64,000 nucleotides of DNA from an uncultured Aquimarina sp. (GTDB lineage Bacteria > Bacteroidota > Bacteroidia > Flavobacteriales > Flavobacteriaceae), in contig CANMLU010000004.1 in the NCBI GenBank assembly GCA_947498815.1, positions 62,001 through 126,000 of the forward strand, written 5' to 3'. This document shows, in pieces, positions 35,501-45,019 of this stretch. Under the pieces are notes generated by a model. It saw only the letters and a program-made list of their open reading frames with translations, was not told where the DNA came from and ran no database searches. The first letter of the stretch is position 1, and every line of letters starts with the position of its first letter. A program made the translations under genes and the position numbers.

Positions 35501-35740
35501 TTAATTTTTATGAGACCCATCACAGTACGGCGGATTGCCCGTTTGCTTACAAGTACATAAATAAGCTTCTCTATCTTTTTCTACAGTAAAAATTACTGGG
35601 TTTGTACCCCCTTCTTTTTTATGATTGCCATTGCAAAAAGGTTGATCGGCACTATGTCCGCAACTGCACCAGGCATAGTTTTTATTAGCTTCTAACTGGC
35701 AAGGAATAGGAGCATCACCTCCTCGGATATTATTTTCCAT
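35501..35740 (-). CDS. CDGSH iron-sulfur domain protein, two motifs
   Basis: A 79-residue protein with two CDGSH motifs: C25, C27, C36, H40 (CSCG...CNGNH) and C62, C64, C73, H77 (CTCK...CDGSH). Each binds a 2Fe-2S cluster with one His ligand, giving two clusters per chain. The family is linked to redox sensing or cluster transfer. ATG 35740 was chosen; the TTG at 35773 adds 11 residues with no support. It has no membrane segment, unlike mitoNEET. Confidence 0.93.
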   Translation of the reverse strand: MENNIRGGDAPIPCQLEANKNYAWCSCGHSADQPFCNGNHKKEGGTNPVIFTVEKDREAYLCTCKQTGNPPYCDGSHKN

Positions 35741-35986
35741 AGTTTTGATTTTTTTGTATTCTAAAAATATCAAATCCTACGTTAAGATTGGTTTTAAATA
35801 ACACATTACTTGATCAATTTTACATTAGGAAAAGCAGCTTGATATCCGGACCAAAACGTTGTACTTAGGTAAATATTTGGGTTTCATTCAGTTCTAAATT
35901 TGTAGTAGTAAGTTTTTTACCCAAATTCTTGTGATAAAATAAAAAGTAAGACTTTTCGTTCATATAATCAACCACAAACCTTAACT

Positions 35987-38002
35987 ATGAAACCCCTATT
36001 TTATTTTAATTGGATTGTAATTTCGATTTTTATTTTCTCTAATAATCTTTCTATTGCTCAAGAAAAAATTCCCGTAAGAGCGGATAAATTTGTTGATTAT
36101 ATGGGGGTTGGCGCAACTTTTGGATCGGATTATGGTAAATATGATGAGATTACTTACTTTGGACTTGAAGAGCTTGGAGTACGGTATATAAGAGGATGGA
36201 TGAACTGGTTGGATCATGATAACTATGGTGTACGTGATTTCAAGGATCTCGGTATACGCATGTGTGGTCTTTGGCAAGACCCAAGGCTTAGAAAAGCATT
36301 AAAGTGCCGTGATAAAGTCAAAACTGTTGGAGTGGACTTTTTTATTGCTATCGAAGGACATAATGAACCCGATATATTTAGTAAGAAAGTTTGTTTAGAT
36401 TCCAAATGTAATGATACTGATAATAAAATTTTTGATGCATCGATTTTACACCAACAACTACTATACGACGATTTAAAATCAGATATTGAGACTTCTTCAC
36501 TTCCAGTAGTGGCATTTAGTATGGCCAAAATTGAAAAAATTGAAAGTGCCATATCTCAAAAGTGTGATATACGTAATTTACATTATTATCCCAAATGGAT
36601 CAATGGTAGATCCTATCCAACATCGGGGGCTTATTTTGGAGGGGTTCAATGGAATGATGTATTGACCCGTTCCACCGATTATAACCCTGATGCGGGCATA
36701 TATATTACGGAGAGCGGACATAATATAAGAGAAATGTCTGAAAAAGCACAGGCTAAATATATAGGTAGAACCTTTGCAGAATATTTTAATTCTTTTCCTA
36801 ACATAGAAAAACTATTTTATTTTAGGTTACATCAAAAAGATGCCGGGAATACTCATGATAAATGGGGCTTGATGGGTGTAAATGGAAATCGATTTAAATC
36901 ATTCTATGCTTTAAAATCATTGATAGAAACTTTGCAGGAAGCTTCTTATAATACTCTTGAAGAAACATGGGAGTTACCTAATCCCAATTTTGAAGTACAA
37001 CCAATAAATCTGACCTTTACCAGTAAAACGGAAAGTACTCATGATCTTTTGTTACAAAAAGGCGATGGTACTTATTATTTATTATTGTGGCAAGAAGTAA
37101 ATTCTTATAATTGGGAAACAAAGAGAGATCTTAATCCTGAATTAGATCGGATAACAGTTGAAATAAACGGTATTCATGATGTAGAACAATATACCTATAA
37201 TGAATCTAATTTTGAATATACGGCTAACCCAATTTCTGTTATAAATAATTCGATAACAGTCAATGTGCCCGATCATATAACAATTATTAGATTTTCGAAG
37301 AAAGAAGCAGATCTAGATACACCAGAAGAAATTGTGGGTGATTTTAAAGTAATGAATAAAGAACATCAAAAATTCTTGACCGCAAAATCAAGAAATAGAC
37401 TTCGCCTAGAGAATGAATCTTCAAATAATAATCAGATATGGGAGTTTATTAAAACTCGAAGTGGAGATTATGTAATCAAGAGTAAACGATATGCTTCAGT
37501 TCTTGATGGGGATCCCGAAAAACGAGTAAAACTGAATAGAACCGCCTCTTCTAAATCAGACAAAAAATGGCAATTAGAAAAAATTAAAAATGAAAGTTAC
37601 TTTATTAAAAATAAGGCATTAGGGAAATGGCTAGATGGTGATAAGGATTTTAGTGTGGATTTACATCAATTAAAAGATAAGAAGGATCATAAATGGACAC
37701 TCATAAAACTTTCTTCTAAAGATAAAACTCTTGCAGAATCCAATCTAGGAAAAATTAAGAATAAAATTGATTATCTAATTGCCCCTAATCCCACAAATGG
37801 TATCATCAATATAAATACACAAATCATTGAAAAAGAAAGTGAAGACATTAAAGTTGGCGTATTTGATTTCAATGGTAGGTATATTTCTGAAATCAAAATA
37901 AAAAATAATCAAATAGATATTTCTAATTATCCGGCTGGTATTTATTTTATTCAGATTCAGATACAGGGTAGGGCAATTACCGAAAAAATTATGTTGAAAT
38001 AA
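35987..38002 (+). CDS. Secreted GH-A clan-like hydrolase with ricin-type lectin and T9SS sorting domain
   Basis: A 671-residue protein. Signal peptide to about residue 25 (SIAQ). A TIM-barrel-like region (about 30-330) has E127 in IEGHNEPD and E242 in YITESGHN, placed like acid/base and nucleophile Glu of clan GH-A, with H199 in LHYYP. A beta-sandwich follows to about 440. Residues about 440-580 carry QxW-type repeats (NQIWEF, KKWQLE, HKWTLI) of a ricin-like beta-trefoil. The last about 75 residues (APNPTNGIININ ... YFIQIQ) are a type A T9SS sorting domain. Substrate unknown; secretion through T9SS is well supported. Confidence 0.83.
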   Translation: MKPLFYFNWIVISIFIFSNNLSIAQEKIPVRADKFVDYMGVGATFGSDYGKYDEITYFGLEELGVRYIRGWMNWLDHDNYGVRDFKDLGIRMCGLWQDPRLRKALKCRDKVKTVGVDFFIAIEGHNEPDIFSKKVCLDSKCNDTDNKIFDASILHQQLLYDDLKSDIETSSLPVVAFSMAKIEKIESAISQKCDIRNLHYYPKWINGRSYPTSGAYFGGVQWNDVLTRSTDYNPDAGIYITESGHNIREMSEKAQAKYIGRTFAEYFNSFPNIEKLFYFRLHQKDAGNTHDKWGLMGVNGNRFKSFYALKSLIETLQEASYNTLEETWELPNPNFEVQPINLTFTSKTESTHDLLLQKGDGTYYLLLWQEVNSYNWETKRDLNPELDRITVEINGIHDVEQYTYNESNFEYTANPISVINNSITVNVPDHITIIRFSKKEADLDTPEEIVGDFKVMNKEHQKFLTAKSRNRLRLENESSNNNQIWEFIKTRSGDYVIKSKRYASVLDGDPEKRVKLNRTASSKSDKKWQLEKIKNESYFIKNKALGKWLDGDKDFSVDLHQLKDKKDHKWTLIKLSSKDKTLAESNLGKIKNKIDYLIAPNPTNGIININTQIIEKESEDIKVGVFDFNGRYISEIKIKNNQIDISNYPAGIYFIQIQIQGRAITEKIMLK

Positions 38003-38055
38003 CTTATGCAAGTTCTATTACTTAGCTTAATTTCTGATTGCATAAAATTTATAAA

Positions 38056-39828
38056 TTAAATCCTTGCTTGATAGGTATACAGGTCAAAATATCTGCCTTG
38101 AGCAGCAATCAATTCGTCATGAGTACCACGTTCTGCTATATTTCCGGATTCAATCACTAATATCTGATCTGCTTTTTTGATGGTACTTAACCTATGTGCA
38201 ATTACGAAAGTAGTTCTGCCCTTCATTAACTCGGAAAGACTCTTTTGTATCAATGCTTCACTTTCGGTATCCAAGCTGGATGTAGCTTCATCCAAAATAA
38301 TAATCTTAGGATCGGCAAGGATTGCCCTTGCAATGGCGATACGTTGGCGCTGGCCTCCAGATAATTTCACACCTCTTTCTCCAATCAAAGTATTCAACCC
38401 ATCATCAAAACGATCGGTAAATTCATTTACATACGCTGCTTTTACGGCTTGTTGTAGTTGTTCTTCGGTGGCATTGGGACGAGGAAATAGTATGTTCTGA
38501 CGGATAGTACCTTCAAATAAAAATTCGTCTTGTAATACTACTCCCAGGTTTTTTCGATAACTACCTAAATTTACTTTTGATAAATCCTGTTGATCGATAG
38601 TAATCTGACCCGATTCAGGATTCAAAAAAGTAGCAGCCAAACCTGCAATAGTAGATTTACCAGATCCCGAACTCCCAACTAAAGCCGTCACTGTACCCGA
38701 GTTAGCTTTAAAACTAATATTGTGTAATACTTCCTTTCCCTTTTCATAAGAAAACGAGACATCGTCAAAAATTATATTCCCTGTGATGCCATTAAGATCA
38801 ATCGTTCTATTGGCTAGATCCTCTTCGGGTTCCATATTCATTAATTCTTCGGTACGGTCTAAACCGGCCAAAGCCTCTGTTAATTGACTACCTATATTAC
38901 TCATTTGTACAATAGGAGCAATCATAAACGCCAAAACCATGGTGAAAAACAGAAAGTCACCTGTGGTCATAGGGTTAACATCTTGCATCATATAATAACC
39001 TCCAATTCCCATAATGCCAGTAGAAGCAATACCAGCCAATAAAAACGTAGATGAGCTGGTCATCAAAGCTGTGGCTGTAAGGCTCTTTTTTACATTCTGA
39101 AACAGGCGATCTACACCTTTTTCAAAAATTTTATTTTCTTGTTCTTCAGCTCCGAATCCTTTGATGACCCGAACACCAGCCAAAGTTTCGGTCAACCTTC
39201 CTTTTACTTCGGCATTAATTTCTCCTCGAACCCTGAAAATAGGGCGAATGTATTTAAATGCTTTTAAAGCGACCAATCCGAATAATGAAACCGGAACCAG
39301 TACAAATAATGTCATCCAAGGGTTGATATAAATTAGGATTCCAAGTGAGACAATGGCTGTGAAAGTTCCTCCGACCATTTGCACAAGACCTGTACCAATA
39401 AGGTTTCGTACCCCTTCGACATCACTCATTATCCTAGAAACCAAAGCTCCTGATTTGGTGTTGTCAAAAAAACTAATAGGGAGTGACAACACCTTTTTTT
39501 GTACTTGTGCTCTAAGTTCTGAAATTAAGTATTGTGCTTGAACACTAAGAATTCTGGTTAATAAAAAAGAGGTGGTAGCTTGTATTAATATGGCTACTCC
39601 AACAATAGCCAAAAGTTCATACAACTGCCCCATATCTTTACTTGGAATAACTTCATCTAATAATGTTTTACTCTTCCATGGTAGTATAAGTCCGGCGATT
39701 CGATTAAAAATAATGAGAACCAAACCAATAAATACGAGATTTCTTCTGGGCCAAATAATAGTCTTAAAGGCCGTGGCCATGGTTACTTTTGGTTTCTTCT
39801 TTGTTTTTTTATCTTCTAGTTTTTTCAT
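38056..39828 (-). CDS. ABC transporter, fused permease and ATPase (MsbA-like)
   Basis: A 590-residue half-transporter. Six membrane helices lie in about 1-330. The ATPase (about 350-590) has Walker A GSSGSGKST, signature LSGGQRQRIAIARA, Walker B KIIILDEATSSLD and the H-loop VIAHRLSTI. It acts as a homodimer or heterodimer exporter for lipids, drugs or peptides. The MsbA-like LPS-flippase role is possible but unproven. It follows the metallo-beta-lactamase gene on the same strand by 6 bases, so cotranscription is likely. Confidence 0.93.
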   Translation of the reverse strand: MKKLEDKKTKKKPKVTMATAFKTIIWPRRNLVFIGLVLIIFNRIAGLILPWKSKTLLDEVIPSKDMGQLYELLAIVGVAILIQATTSFLLTRILSVQAQYLISELRAQVQKKVLSLPISFFDNTKSGALVSRIMSDVEGVRNLIGTGLVQMVGGTFTAIVSLGILIYINPWMTLFVLVPVSLFGLVALKAFKYIRPIFRVRGEINAEVKGRLTETLAGVRVIKGFGAEEQENKIFEKGVDRLFQNVKKSLTATALMTSSSTFLLAGIASTGIMGIGGYYMMQDVNPMTTGDFLFFTMVLAFMIAPIVQMSNIGSQLTEALAGLDRTEELMNMEPEEDLANRTIDLNGITGNIIFDDVSFSYEKGKEVLHNISFKANSGTVTALVGSSGSGKSTIAGLAATFLNPESGQITIDQQDLSKVNLGSYRKNLGVVLQDEFLFEGTIRQNILFPRPNATEEQLQQAVKAAYVNEFTDRFDDGLNTLIGERGVKLSGGQRQRIAIARAILADPKIIILDEATSSLDTESEALIQKSLSELMKGRTTFVIAHRLSTIKKADQILVIESGNIAERGTHDELIAAQGRYFDLYTYQARI

Positions 39829-39834
39829 GCACTA

Positions 39835-40584
39835 TTATTCGGTTTTGAAAAGTGATATTGTATAGTCCAGTAAGCTTTGATCTCCATATGTTCCGTGCCC
39901 TGGTATTACAATCTCTACATTTGGATAAGATTTTTTAATTTTTGAAACTGTTTTTGACCATTCTGATAGATTGGCATCTGCTAGGTTTCCTTTTTTTGCA
40001 TCGATACTTTTAATCATGCATCCGCCAAATATAATTTTTTCGTCAGGGAAGTAAGAAATGATATTATCTGCAGTATGTGCTTCTCCGAAGAATTTATTAA
40101 TAATTGTTTTACCGCCTAATTTAAGTTCTTGAGAATTTTCGAACAGTAAGTTTGGCTGAGGACGGTTCTTGTTCAACATCAATTTTGCAGTTCTTTTACT
40201 GGCTATAGTTGGTATTTTTTCTTTTTCAAAAACATCCATACCTTCATTACAATCCCTGTGAAAATGATTAAATACTACACCCTTTATGACAACCTTTTGA
40301 TTGTTTTGAAGCCAATCAATTAATGCGGCTGTAGCCAAATCATTGGCAGGTGTGTCAAAAATATAGGCTTCAGAATTATTTACATATATAAAACCATTAG
40401 AAAGAAAATCTTTTCCGCTTTCTAAAAATATTTTTGAAATATGAATATAACTATGGTCATTGATTTTGATAAGCTCTAGATCTTCTGAGACCTTAATGTT
40501 TTTAATTGTTTTATCGTTTTTACAAGAAACAATGTTAAGACATAAAAGGAATGTAATAAGCAGTTTAGTTGTTTTTAGGATCAT
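39835..40584 (-). CDS. Subclass B1-like metallo-beta-lactamase lipoprotein
   Basis: A 249-residue protein with lipobox Cys C21 (LNIVSC). Zinc ligands fit B1 enzymes: H107, H109, D111 in NHFHRDC, H170 in GEAHTADN, C189 in FGGCMIKS and H230 in IPGHGTYG; C112 matches the extra Cys of CcrA/CfiA, and K192 sits where B1 enzymes bind the substrate carboxylate. The length is normal. ATG 40584 was chosen; it overlaps the upstream gene by 20 bases, while TTG 40623 would overlap more. Beta-lactam hydrolysis is likely but unproven; membrane anchoring is unusual. Confidence 0.86.
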   Translation of the reverse strand: MILKTTKLLITFLLCLNIVSCKNDKTIKNIKVSEDLELIKINDHSYIHISKIFLESGKDFLSNGFIYVNNSEAYIFDTPANDLATAALIDWLQNNQKVVIKGVVFNHFHRDCNEGMDVFEKEKIPTIASKRTAKLMLNKNRPQPNLLFENSQELKLGGKTIINKFFGEAHTADNIISYFPDEKIIFGGCMIKSIDAKKGNLADANLSEWSKTVSKIKKSYPNVEIVIPGHGTYGDQSLLDYTISLFKTE

Positions 40585-41131
40585 ATGATACAGATGAAGT
40601 TTTTTTCTTTTTAAAAAAACCAATTACTAAGATATAAATCCCTGCCGGAATTCCTATCCATATGAGTTCACTTAACAATACTTTAATGCCCCAAATACTA
40701 AAAAACTTACTAGCTCCAATAGGTGACACTTGTATTGGGCGCCAAGGAAAAAAATATCGTGTATCATCAAACGGAGAGAAAAAGGCAATTCCTAGCCCAC
40801 CGGTAGTCATAGCGTCCAAAATTCCATGAGAAGCTGTGCAAATTGAGAAATATAGTAAGAGAAAGAAACCTGTTTTGGAGAAGAATTTCTTGGTATAAAA
40901 AATAAAAGTAATAAGAATTCCAAGCAATAGAGCAAATACTAGTGAGTGCGAAAATCCACGATGTCCCCAGAAATCTTCATAGGCAATACCAAATTTGAAA
41001 CCAATAACATCTGCATCTGGCAAAATTGCGCAAATGATTCCCAAAATCCAGAATTTGGTAGTCGTGATTTCTTTTGAAAAGGTTTTTCCAAAGGCATAAG
41101 CAGTAAAACCATGTGCGAAGATTGAGGCCAT
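40565..41131 (-). CDS. Membrane-bound metal-dependent hydrolase (YdjM-like)
   Basis: A 188-residue membrane protein with about four helices. MASIFAHGFTAYAFGK, then ILPDADVIGFKFGIAYEDFWGHRGFSHSLVFALLLG and ASHGILDAMTTGG carry the conserved D, H and GHRGxxHS motif of the YdjM/DUF457 family. Such proteins are predicted metal-dependent hydrolases of phospholipid-type substrates in the inner membrane, with no firm substrate. It overlaps the beta-lactamase gene by 20 bases and follows the next upstream gene by 6 bases, so the set is one transcript. Confidence 0.88.
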   Translation of the reverse strand: MASIFAHGFTAYAFGKTFSKEITTTKFWILGIICAILPDADVIGFKFGIAYEDFWGHRGFSHSLVFALLLGILITFIFYTKKFFSKTGFFLLLYFSICTASHGILDAMTTGGLGIAFFSPFDDTRYFFPWRPIQVSPIGASKFFSIWGIKVLLSELIWIGIPAGIYILVIGFFKKKKTSSVSYDPKNN

Positions 41132-41137
41132 CGATTG

Positions 41138-41635
41138 TTATTTCTCCTTACTGTAAATATCGGTCCACATTTTTCTCCATATTTTCCATAGTGTGTCTTG
41201 TTTTTTTCTGTATACAGTGGTATTTATGCCTTTTTGTACCATTCCGAACTGTAAAGAATCCTTCTTGTATGACCAATCTATATATGTGAGATGAGTAGTT
41301 ATAGCAATACTATCTTTTGTACTCAAACTAAGTAGTTCTGTGTTAAAATCATGAATTTTGGTTATTGAACCGTCCTTGGGAAACCAGAAATTTCTGATAT
41401 TGTCTTTGCCTTCAATAGGTTTTAATGAATTGGGTTGTATCCTGGAACCATCTTCAAAAAGCGACATTATTTTTTCTTCATTCATGTTTTTCCATCCTTC
41501 GACATATTCAATATTGATTGATCGTATTTGTTTTTCGTTAGGATCTTCATTATTTGCACTAATCTTAGTATTGCTTGAACTTTGTTTACATCCTATTACT
41601 AGAAAATATAGAAGTATAACCTTTACTATTTTCAT
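41138..41635 (-). CDS. NTF2-like (DUF4440-type) lipoprotein
   Basis: A 165-residue lipoprotein: signal with VIGC, Cys at 16. The mature domain (about 40-160) begins RSINIEYVEGWKNMNEEKIMSLFEDGSRIQPNSLKPIEGKDNIRNFWF, the start of a DUF4440/SnoaL-like NTF2 fold, then alternating strands and the closing LWKIWRKMWTDI. Not obviously catalytic. Six bases separate it from both flanking codirectional genes, so it is in the helicase-beta-lactamase-ABC transcript unit. Confidence 0.78.
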   Translation of the reverse strand: MKIVKVILLYFLVIGCKQSSSNTKISANNEDPNEKQIRSINIEYVEGWKNMNEEKIMSLFEDGSRIQPNSLKPIEGKDNIRNFWFPKDGSITKIHDFNTELLSLSTKDSIAITTHLTYIDWSYKKDSLQFGMVQKGINTTVYRKKQDTLWKIWRKMWTDIYSKEK

Positions 41636-41641
41636 GATAAA

Positions 41642-43009
41642 CTATCTTTTCTTTCGTTTCTTATTCTTTAAATTGTAGGTTTTATCACCTTTTGTCTTAG
41701 GTTTTTTATACTTTTTCGTTATCTCTCGTTTATATTTACCTCCAAGATTTACTTTACTGTTTTTTGCAGATTTTTCATGGAAAGCAGGCCCAACTTCGTC
41801 TTCAGAACGTTTATTTGGGTTGTAGATTTCTTTAATTTTGGGTTGTTCTTCGGGGGTTAGTTCTTCTGAGATTTCTACGCCATCGGGGATGTCAAATTGC
41901 GTGACTTTCATCTCCATCAAATTTTCAATAGCTTCAAGAGCATCTTGCTCTTTCTCTGTGGTTAAAACTAAAGAAATGCCTTCTTTTTGGGCACGTCCAG
42001 TACGGCCAATACGGTGCATATAATTTTCTGGATATTCAGGAGTATCTACATTGATTACATGACTGATATCATCGATATCCAGTCCACGGGCCATTACATC
42101 TGTTGCAATAAGAATACGCTGCTCTCCACTTTCAAAATGCTCGATACTTCGTAACCTGTAATTTTGTGTTTTATTAGAATGAATAACGGCACATTGATCG
42201 GGAAAAGTTCTTTCGAATCGTTCGAATAATCGATCCGCCATTCTTTTATAGCCAACAAAAAGCAATACTTTTCGAAATTCATCTTCATTTTCTAACAAAT
42301 GCTCTAGCAAGTTGACTTTAGTATAAAAATTAGGGACATGATAGCCACCTTGTCTAATATTTTCGAGTGGTGTTCCACTTTTGGCAATAGAAACTTTTTC
42401 GGGATTTATAAATATTTCGGTAATAATACTTTCTACCTCTTCGGTCATTGTTGCCGAAAACATTATATTTTGTCGTTGTCTTGGAAGAATATCAAAGATA
42501 TTCATTAATTGATGTCTAAATCCAAGATCCATCATTACATCAACTTCATCGATCACCAATTTCTGTATAGACTTTAACTGTAGCGCTCTACTCACAGCCA
42601 AATCGTATAAACGTCCAGGTGTTGCAACTACAATGTCCAGACCTTGTGTAACTGCTTGTTTTTGGGTGTTAATATTTGTGCCGCCATATACTCCTGTAAC
42701 ACGAACATTAATATATGTCGATAATTTTTCAATTTCGTCTACCACTTGTACTACCAATTCTCTGGTCGGAACCAAAACCAATACTCTTGGGTTTTGCTGT
42801 ACAGAGTATTTAAGCATTCTTAATATGGGCAGCATATATGCATATGTCTTACCGGTTCCTGTTTGTGCAATCCCCACTACATCTTTTCCGGACATAACTA
42901 CCGAAAAGGCTTGTTCTTGAATTGGAGTTGGGATGTCAAACCCCAAATCATCTAAGGCATTAAGAAGCTGCGTGCTTAAATTTAAATCTCGAAAAGTCAA
43001 TTGAATCAA
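41642..43009 (-). CDS. DEAD-box type RNA helicase (DEVD variant)
   Basis: A 455-residue ATP-dependent RNA helicase. Motifs in order: Q motif (FDIPTPIQEQAF), I AQTGTGKT, Ia PTRELVVQV, GG, Ib TPGRLYDL, II DEVD (VIDEVDVMMDLGFR in place of DEAD), III SAT, then IV, V DVMARGLDID and VI HRIGRTGRA. The tail after about residue 360 is basic, with KSAKNSKVNLGGKYKREITKKYKKPK, and likely binds RNA. It probably remodels rRNA or mRNA, with a cold or stress role in many bacteria. A -7 box (TACCTTTG, 43022-43029 minus) lies just upstream. Confidence 0.95.
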   Translation of the reverse strand: MIQLTFRDLNLSTQLLNALDDLGFDIPTPIQEQAFSVVMSGKDVVGIAQTGTGKTYAYMLPILRMLKYSVQQNPRVLVLVPTRELVVQVVDEIEKLSTYINVRVTGVYGGTNINTQKQAVTQGLDIVVATPGRLYDLAVSRALQLKSIQKLVIDEVDVMMDLGFRHQLMNIFDILPRQRQNIMFSATMTEEVESIITEIFINPEKVSIAKSGTPLENIRQGGYHVPNFYTKVNLLEHLLENEDEFRKVLLFVGYKRMADRLFERFERTFPDQCAVIHSNKTQNYRLRSIEHFESGEQRILIATDVMARGLDIDDISHVINVDTPEYPENYMHRIGRTGRAQKEGISLVLTTEKEQDALEAIENLMEMKVTQFDIPDGVEISEELTPEEQPKIKEIYNPNKRSEDEVGPAFHEKSAKNSKVNLGGKYKREITKKYKKPKTKGDKTYNLKNKKRKKR

Positions 43010-43037
43010 TTTTTGGTGTTACAAAGGTAGCCTTATT

Positions 43038-43067
43038 TTGCGACTGTATACATTTTGGTTATTTTTG
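43038..43067 (+). promoter_or_regulatory. Full Bacteroidota promoter (TTG-N19-TAnnTTTG)
   Basis: TTG at 43038-43040, 19 bases, then TATTTTTG at 43060-43067, exactly the Bacteroidota consensus, 20 bases before the ATG of the FMN-reductase gene. The minus-strand -7 box of the helicase gene (43022-43029) lies beside it, so the two divergent promoters nearly touch. Confidence 0.7.
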
Positions 43068-43086
43068 ATTCGTTAATAAAATAAGG

Positions 43087-43626
43087 ATGAAAAAAATTTT
43101 AGCCTTTGCAGGTTCTAATAGCAGTACTTCTATTAATCATAAGTTAGTAAGGTTTGTTGCTTCAGAAATAAAAGAGCATGATGTTAAAGTCATTAATCTG
43201 TCTAATTACCCTATGCTTATGTATAGTGAAGATGAAGAAAAAAATAATGGCTTTCCGGGAATGACCATGGCGCTAAAACAAGAAATTTCTGAAGTAGATG
43301 CGTTACTTATTTCTGTAAATGAGCATAATGGTAGTTGGAGTGCGTTTTTTAAAAATACGATTGATTGGCTATCAAGATTAGATCGTAATTTTTTGGAAGG
43401 AAAGAAGATCCTTTTGATGAGTACTTCTCCAGGAAAAAGAGGAGGAGTAAGTTCATTGGAATATGGTAAAAATGTATTCCCAAGATTTGGAGCCGAAATT
43501 GTTGAGAGTTTTAGTTTTCCATCATTTTATGATAATTTTTCGGAAACATCAAAAACTGTAACAGATGAGACTCTTTTGTTGGGATTAAATGAAGTTCTCA
43601 GTACTTTTGCTCAGCAAATCAAATGA
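43087..43626 (+). CDS. NADPH-dependent FMN reductase family protein
   Basis: A 179-residue flavodoxin-fold oxidoreductase. The N-terminal AFAGSNSSTSINHKLVRFVA (about 5-24) is the FMN phosphate-binding motif of the family. NLSNYPMLMYSEDEE and SVNEHNGSWSAFFKNTIDWLSR (about 78-99) and the PGKRGGVSSLEYGKNVF loop follow. It reduces flavin, quinones or azo-type compounds with NAD(P)H. Its 3' end touches the pabB-type gene downstream, so they share a transcript. Confidence 0.9.
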   Translation: MKKILAFAGSNSSTSINHKLVRFVASEIKEHDVKVINLSNYPMLMYSEDEEKNNGFPGMTMALKQEISEVDALLISVNEHNGSWSAFFKNTIDWLSRLDRNFLEGKKILLMSTSPGKRGGVSSLEYGKNVFPRFGAEIVESFSFPSFYDNFSETSKTVTDETLLLGLNEVLSTFAQQIK

Positions 43627-43630
43627 GCAG

Positions 43631-44941
43631 GTGCGAACGATCCGGAAATATACTTTAGATAATCCTAAGGCATTTAAGAACAAATTATTGCATTGGGCGC
43701 AACAGTTTGAAGAGGTTATTTTGCTAGATTCCAATGAGTATACTCAACAGTATTCTAGTTATGATGTAGTTCTTGCTTTAGATGCATTAACTTCGATTAA
43801 AACGGATTATCACAATGCTTTTGATAAATTAAAGGAGTATCAAGAACAAACTGCCGATTGGATTTTTGGGTATCTTTCTTATGACCTTAAGAATGATACG
43901 GAACAATTGGAATCTAAAAACAGCGATGGACTCGATTTTCCAGACTTATATTTTTTTCAGCCCAAAAAACTGTTTCTAATAAAAGAAGATCAACTTGAGG
44001 TACATTATTTAAGAATGGTTGATGATGAGATGATCGAAGATTTTGAATTGATTCATACATTTCCAGAGACTATTGATTTCTCAAAGAACGAAGAATCCCC
44101 ATGCGGCAAGGTTAAAATAAGTCTTCGCATAACAAAGGATGTGTATAAAGAAAAAGTAAATAAGATGCTGGCTCACATACATCGGGGGGATATTTATGAG
44201 GCAAATTTTTGCCAGGAATTTTTTGCCAAAAATAGTTGCATTGATCCTTTGCATACCTATCAACATCTCAATGCCATTTCTCAACCTCCCTTTGCTACTT
44301 TTTTAAGAATAAACGATCAATATTTATTATCTGCTTCACCAGAGCGTTATCTTAGAAAAGAAGGTAATAAAATTCTTTCACAACCTATTAAAGGTACTTC
44401 CAAAAGATCAGAGAATACAGAAGAGGATGAAAAACTCATCGAAAATCTTAAAATGGATCCCAAAGAGCGTTCAGAAAATGTAATGATCGTGGATTTAGTG
44501 AGAAATGATCTCTCTAAAACAGCAATCAAAGGATCTGTTGAGGTTAAGGAATTGTGCGAGGTATATAGCTTTAAACAAGTCCACCAAATGATATCGACTG
44601 TAGTTTCAGAAATTAATCCAGATACCTCTCCAGTAGATGTTATTAAAACAACATTTCCTATGGGAAGTATGACAGGAGCACCAAAAATTTCTGCAATGCA
44701 AATCATTGAAAACCTTGAAGAGTCCAAACGAGGTTTATATAGCGGGGCAGTAGGGTATTTTACACCCGATGGTGATTTTGATTTTAATGTGGTAATCCGA
44801 AGTATTCTGTATAATGCTTTAAAAAATTACATATCCTATACTGTTGGCGGAGCAATAACAGCAAAATCAGATCCCGATAAAGAGTATGAAGAATGTTTGT
44901 TAAAAGCAAAAGCCATGCGAGAAGTACTTGAAGGGATGTGA
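43631..44941 (+). CDS. pabB: Aminodeoxychorismate/anthranilate synthase component I (PabB-type)
   Basis: About 436 residues. It carries the chorismate-binding domain: EANFCQEFFA, PFATFLRINDQYLLSASPERYL, QPIKGTSKRS, NVMIVDLVRNDLSK, MTGAPKISAMQIIE and DFNVVIRSI, YTVGGAITAKSDPDKEYEE. The KGT motif and the PabB-like N-terminal part suggest aminodeoxychorismate rather than anthranilate synthase. GTG 43631, five bases past the stop of the previous gene, gives the family-like VRTIRKY start; ATG 43589 would overlap that gene by 38 bases. Needed for folate synthesis. The amidotransferase partner is not adjacent. Confidence 0.87.
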   Translation: MRTIRKYTLDNPKAFKNKLLHWAQQFEEVILLDSNEYTQQYSSYDVVLALDALTSIKTDYHNAFDKLKEYQEQTADWIFGYLSYDLKNDTEQLESKNSDGLDFPDLYFFQPKKLFLIKEDQLEVHYLRMVDDEMIEDFELIHTFPETIDFSKNEESPCGKVKISLRITKDVYKEKVNKMLAHIHRGDIYEANFCQEFFAKNSCIDPLHTYQHLNAISQPPFATFLRINDQYLLSASPERYLRKEGNKILSQPIKGTSKRSENTEEDEKLIENLKMDPKERSENVMIVDLVRNDLSKTAIKGSVEVKELCEVYSFKQVHQMISTVVSEINPDTSPVDVIKTTFPMGSMTGAPKISAMQIIENLEESKRGLYSGAVGYFTPDGDFDFNVVIRSILYNALKNYISYTVGGAITAKSDPDKEYEECLLKAKAMREVLEGM

Positions 44942-45019
44942 GATGAAGTACTCAGTTTACAGTCGGCAAGAAATACGATCAATAATTTTCTCTCAAAATT
45001 GCAAACTGTATACGGGCAA

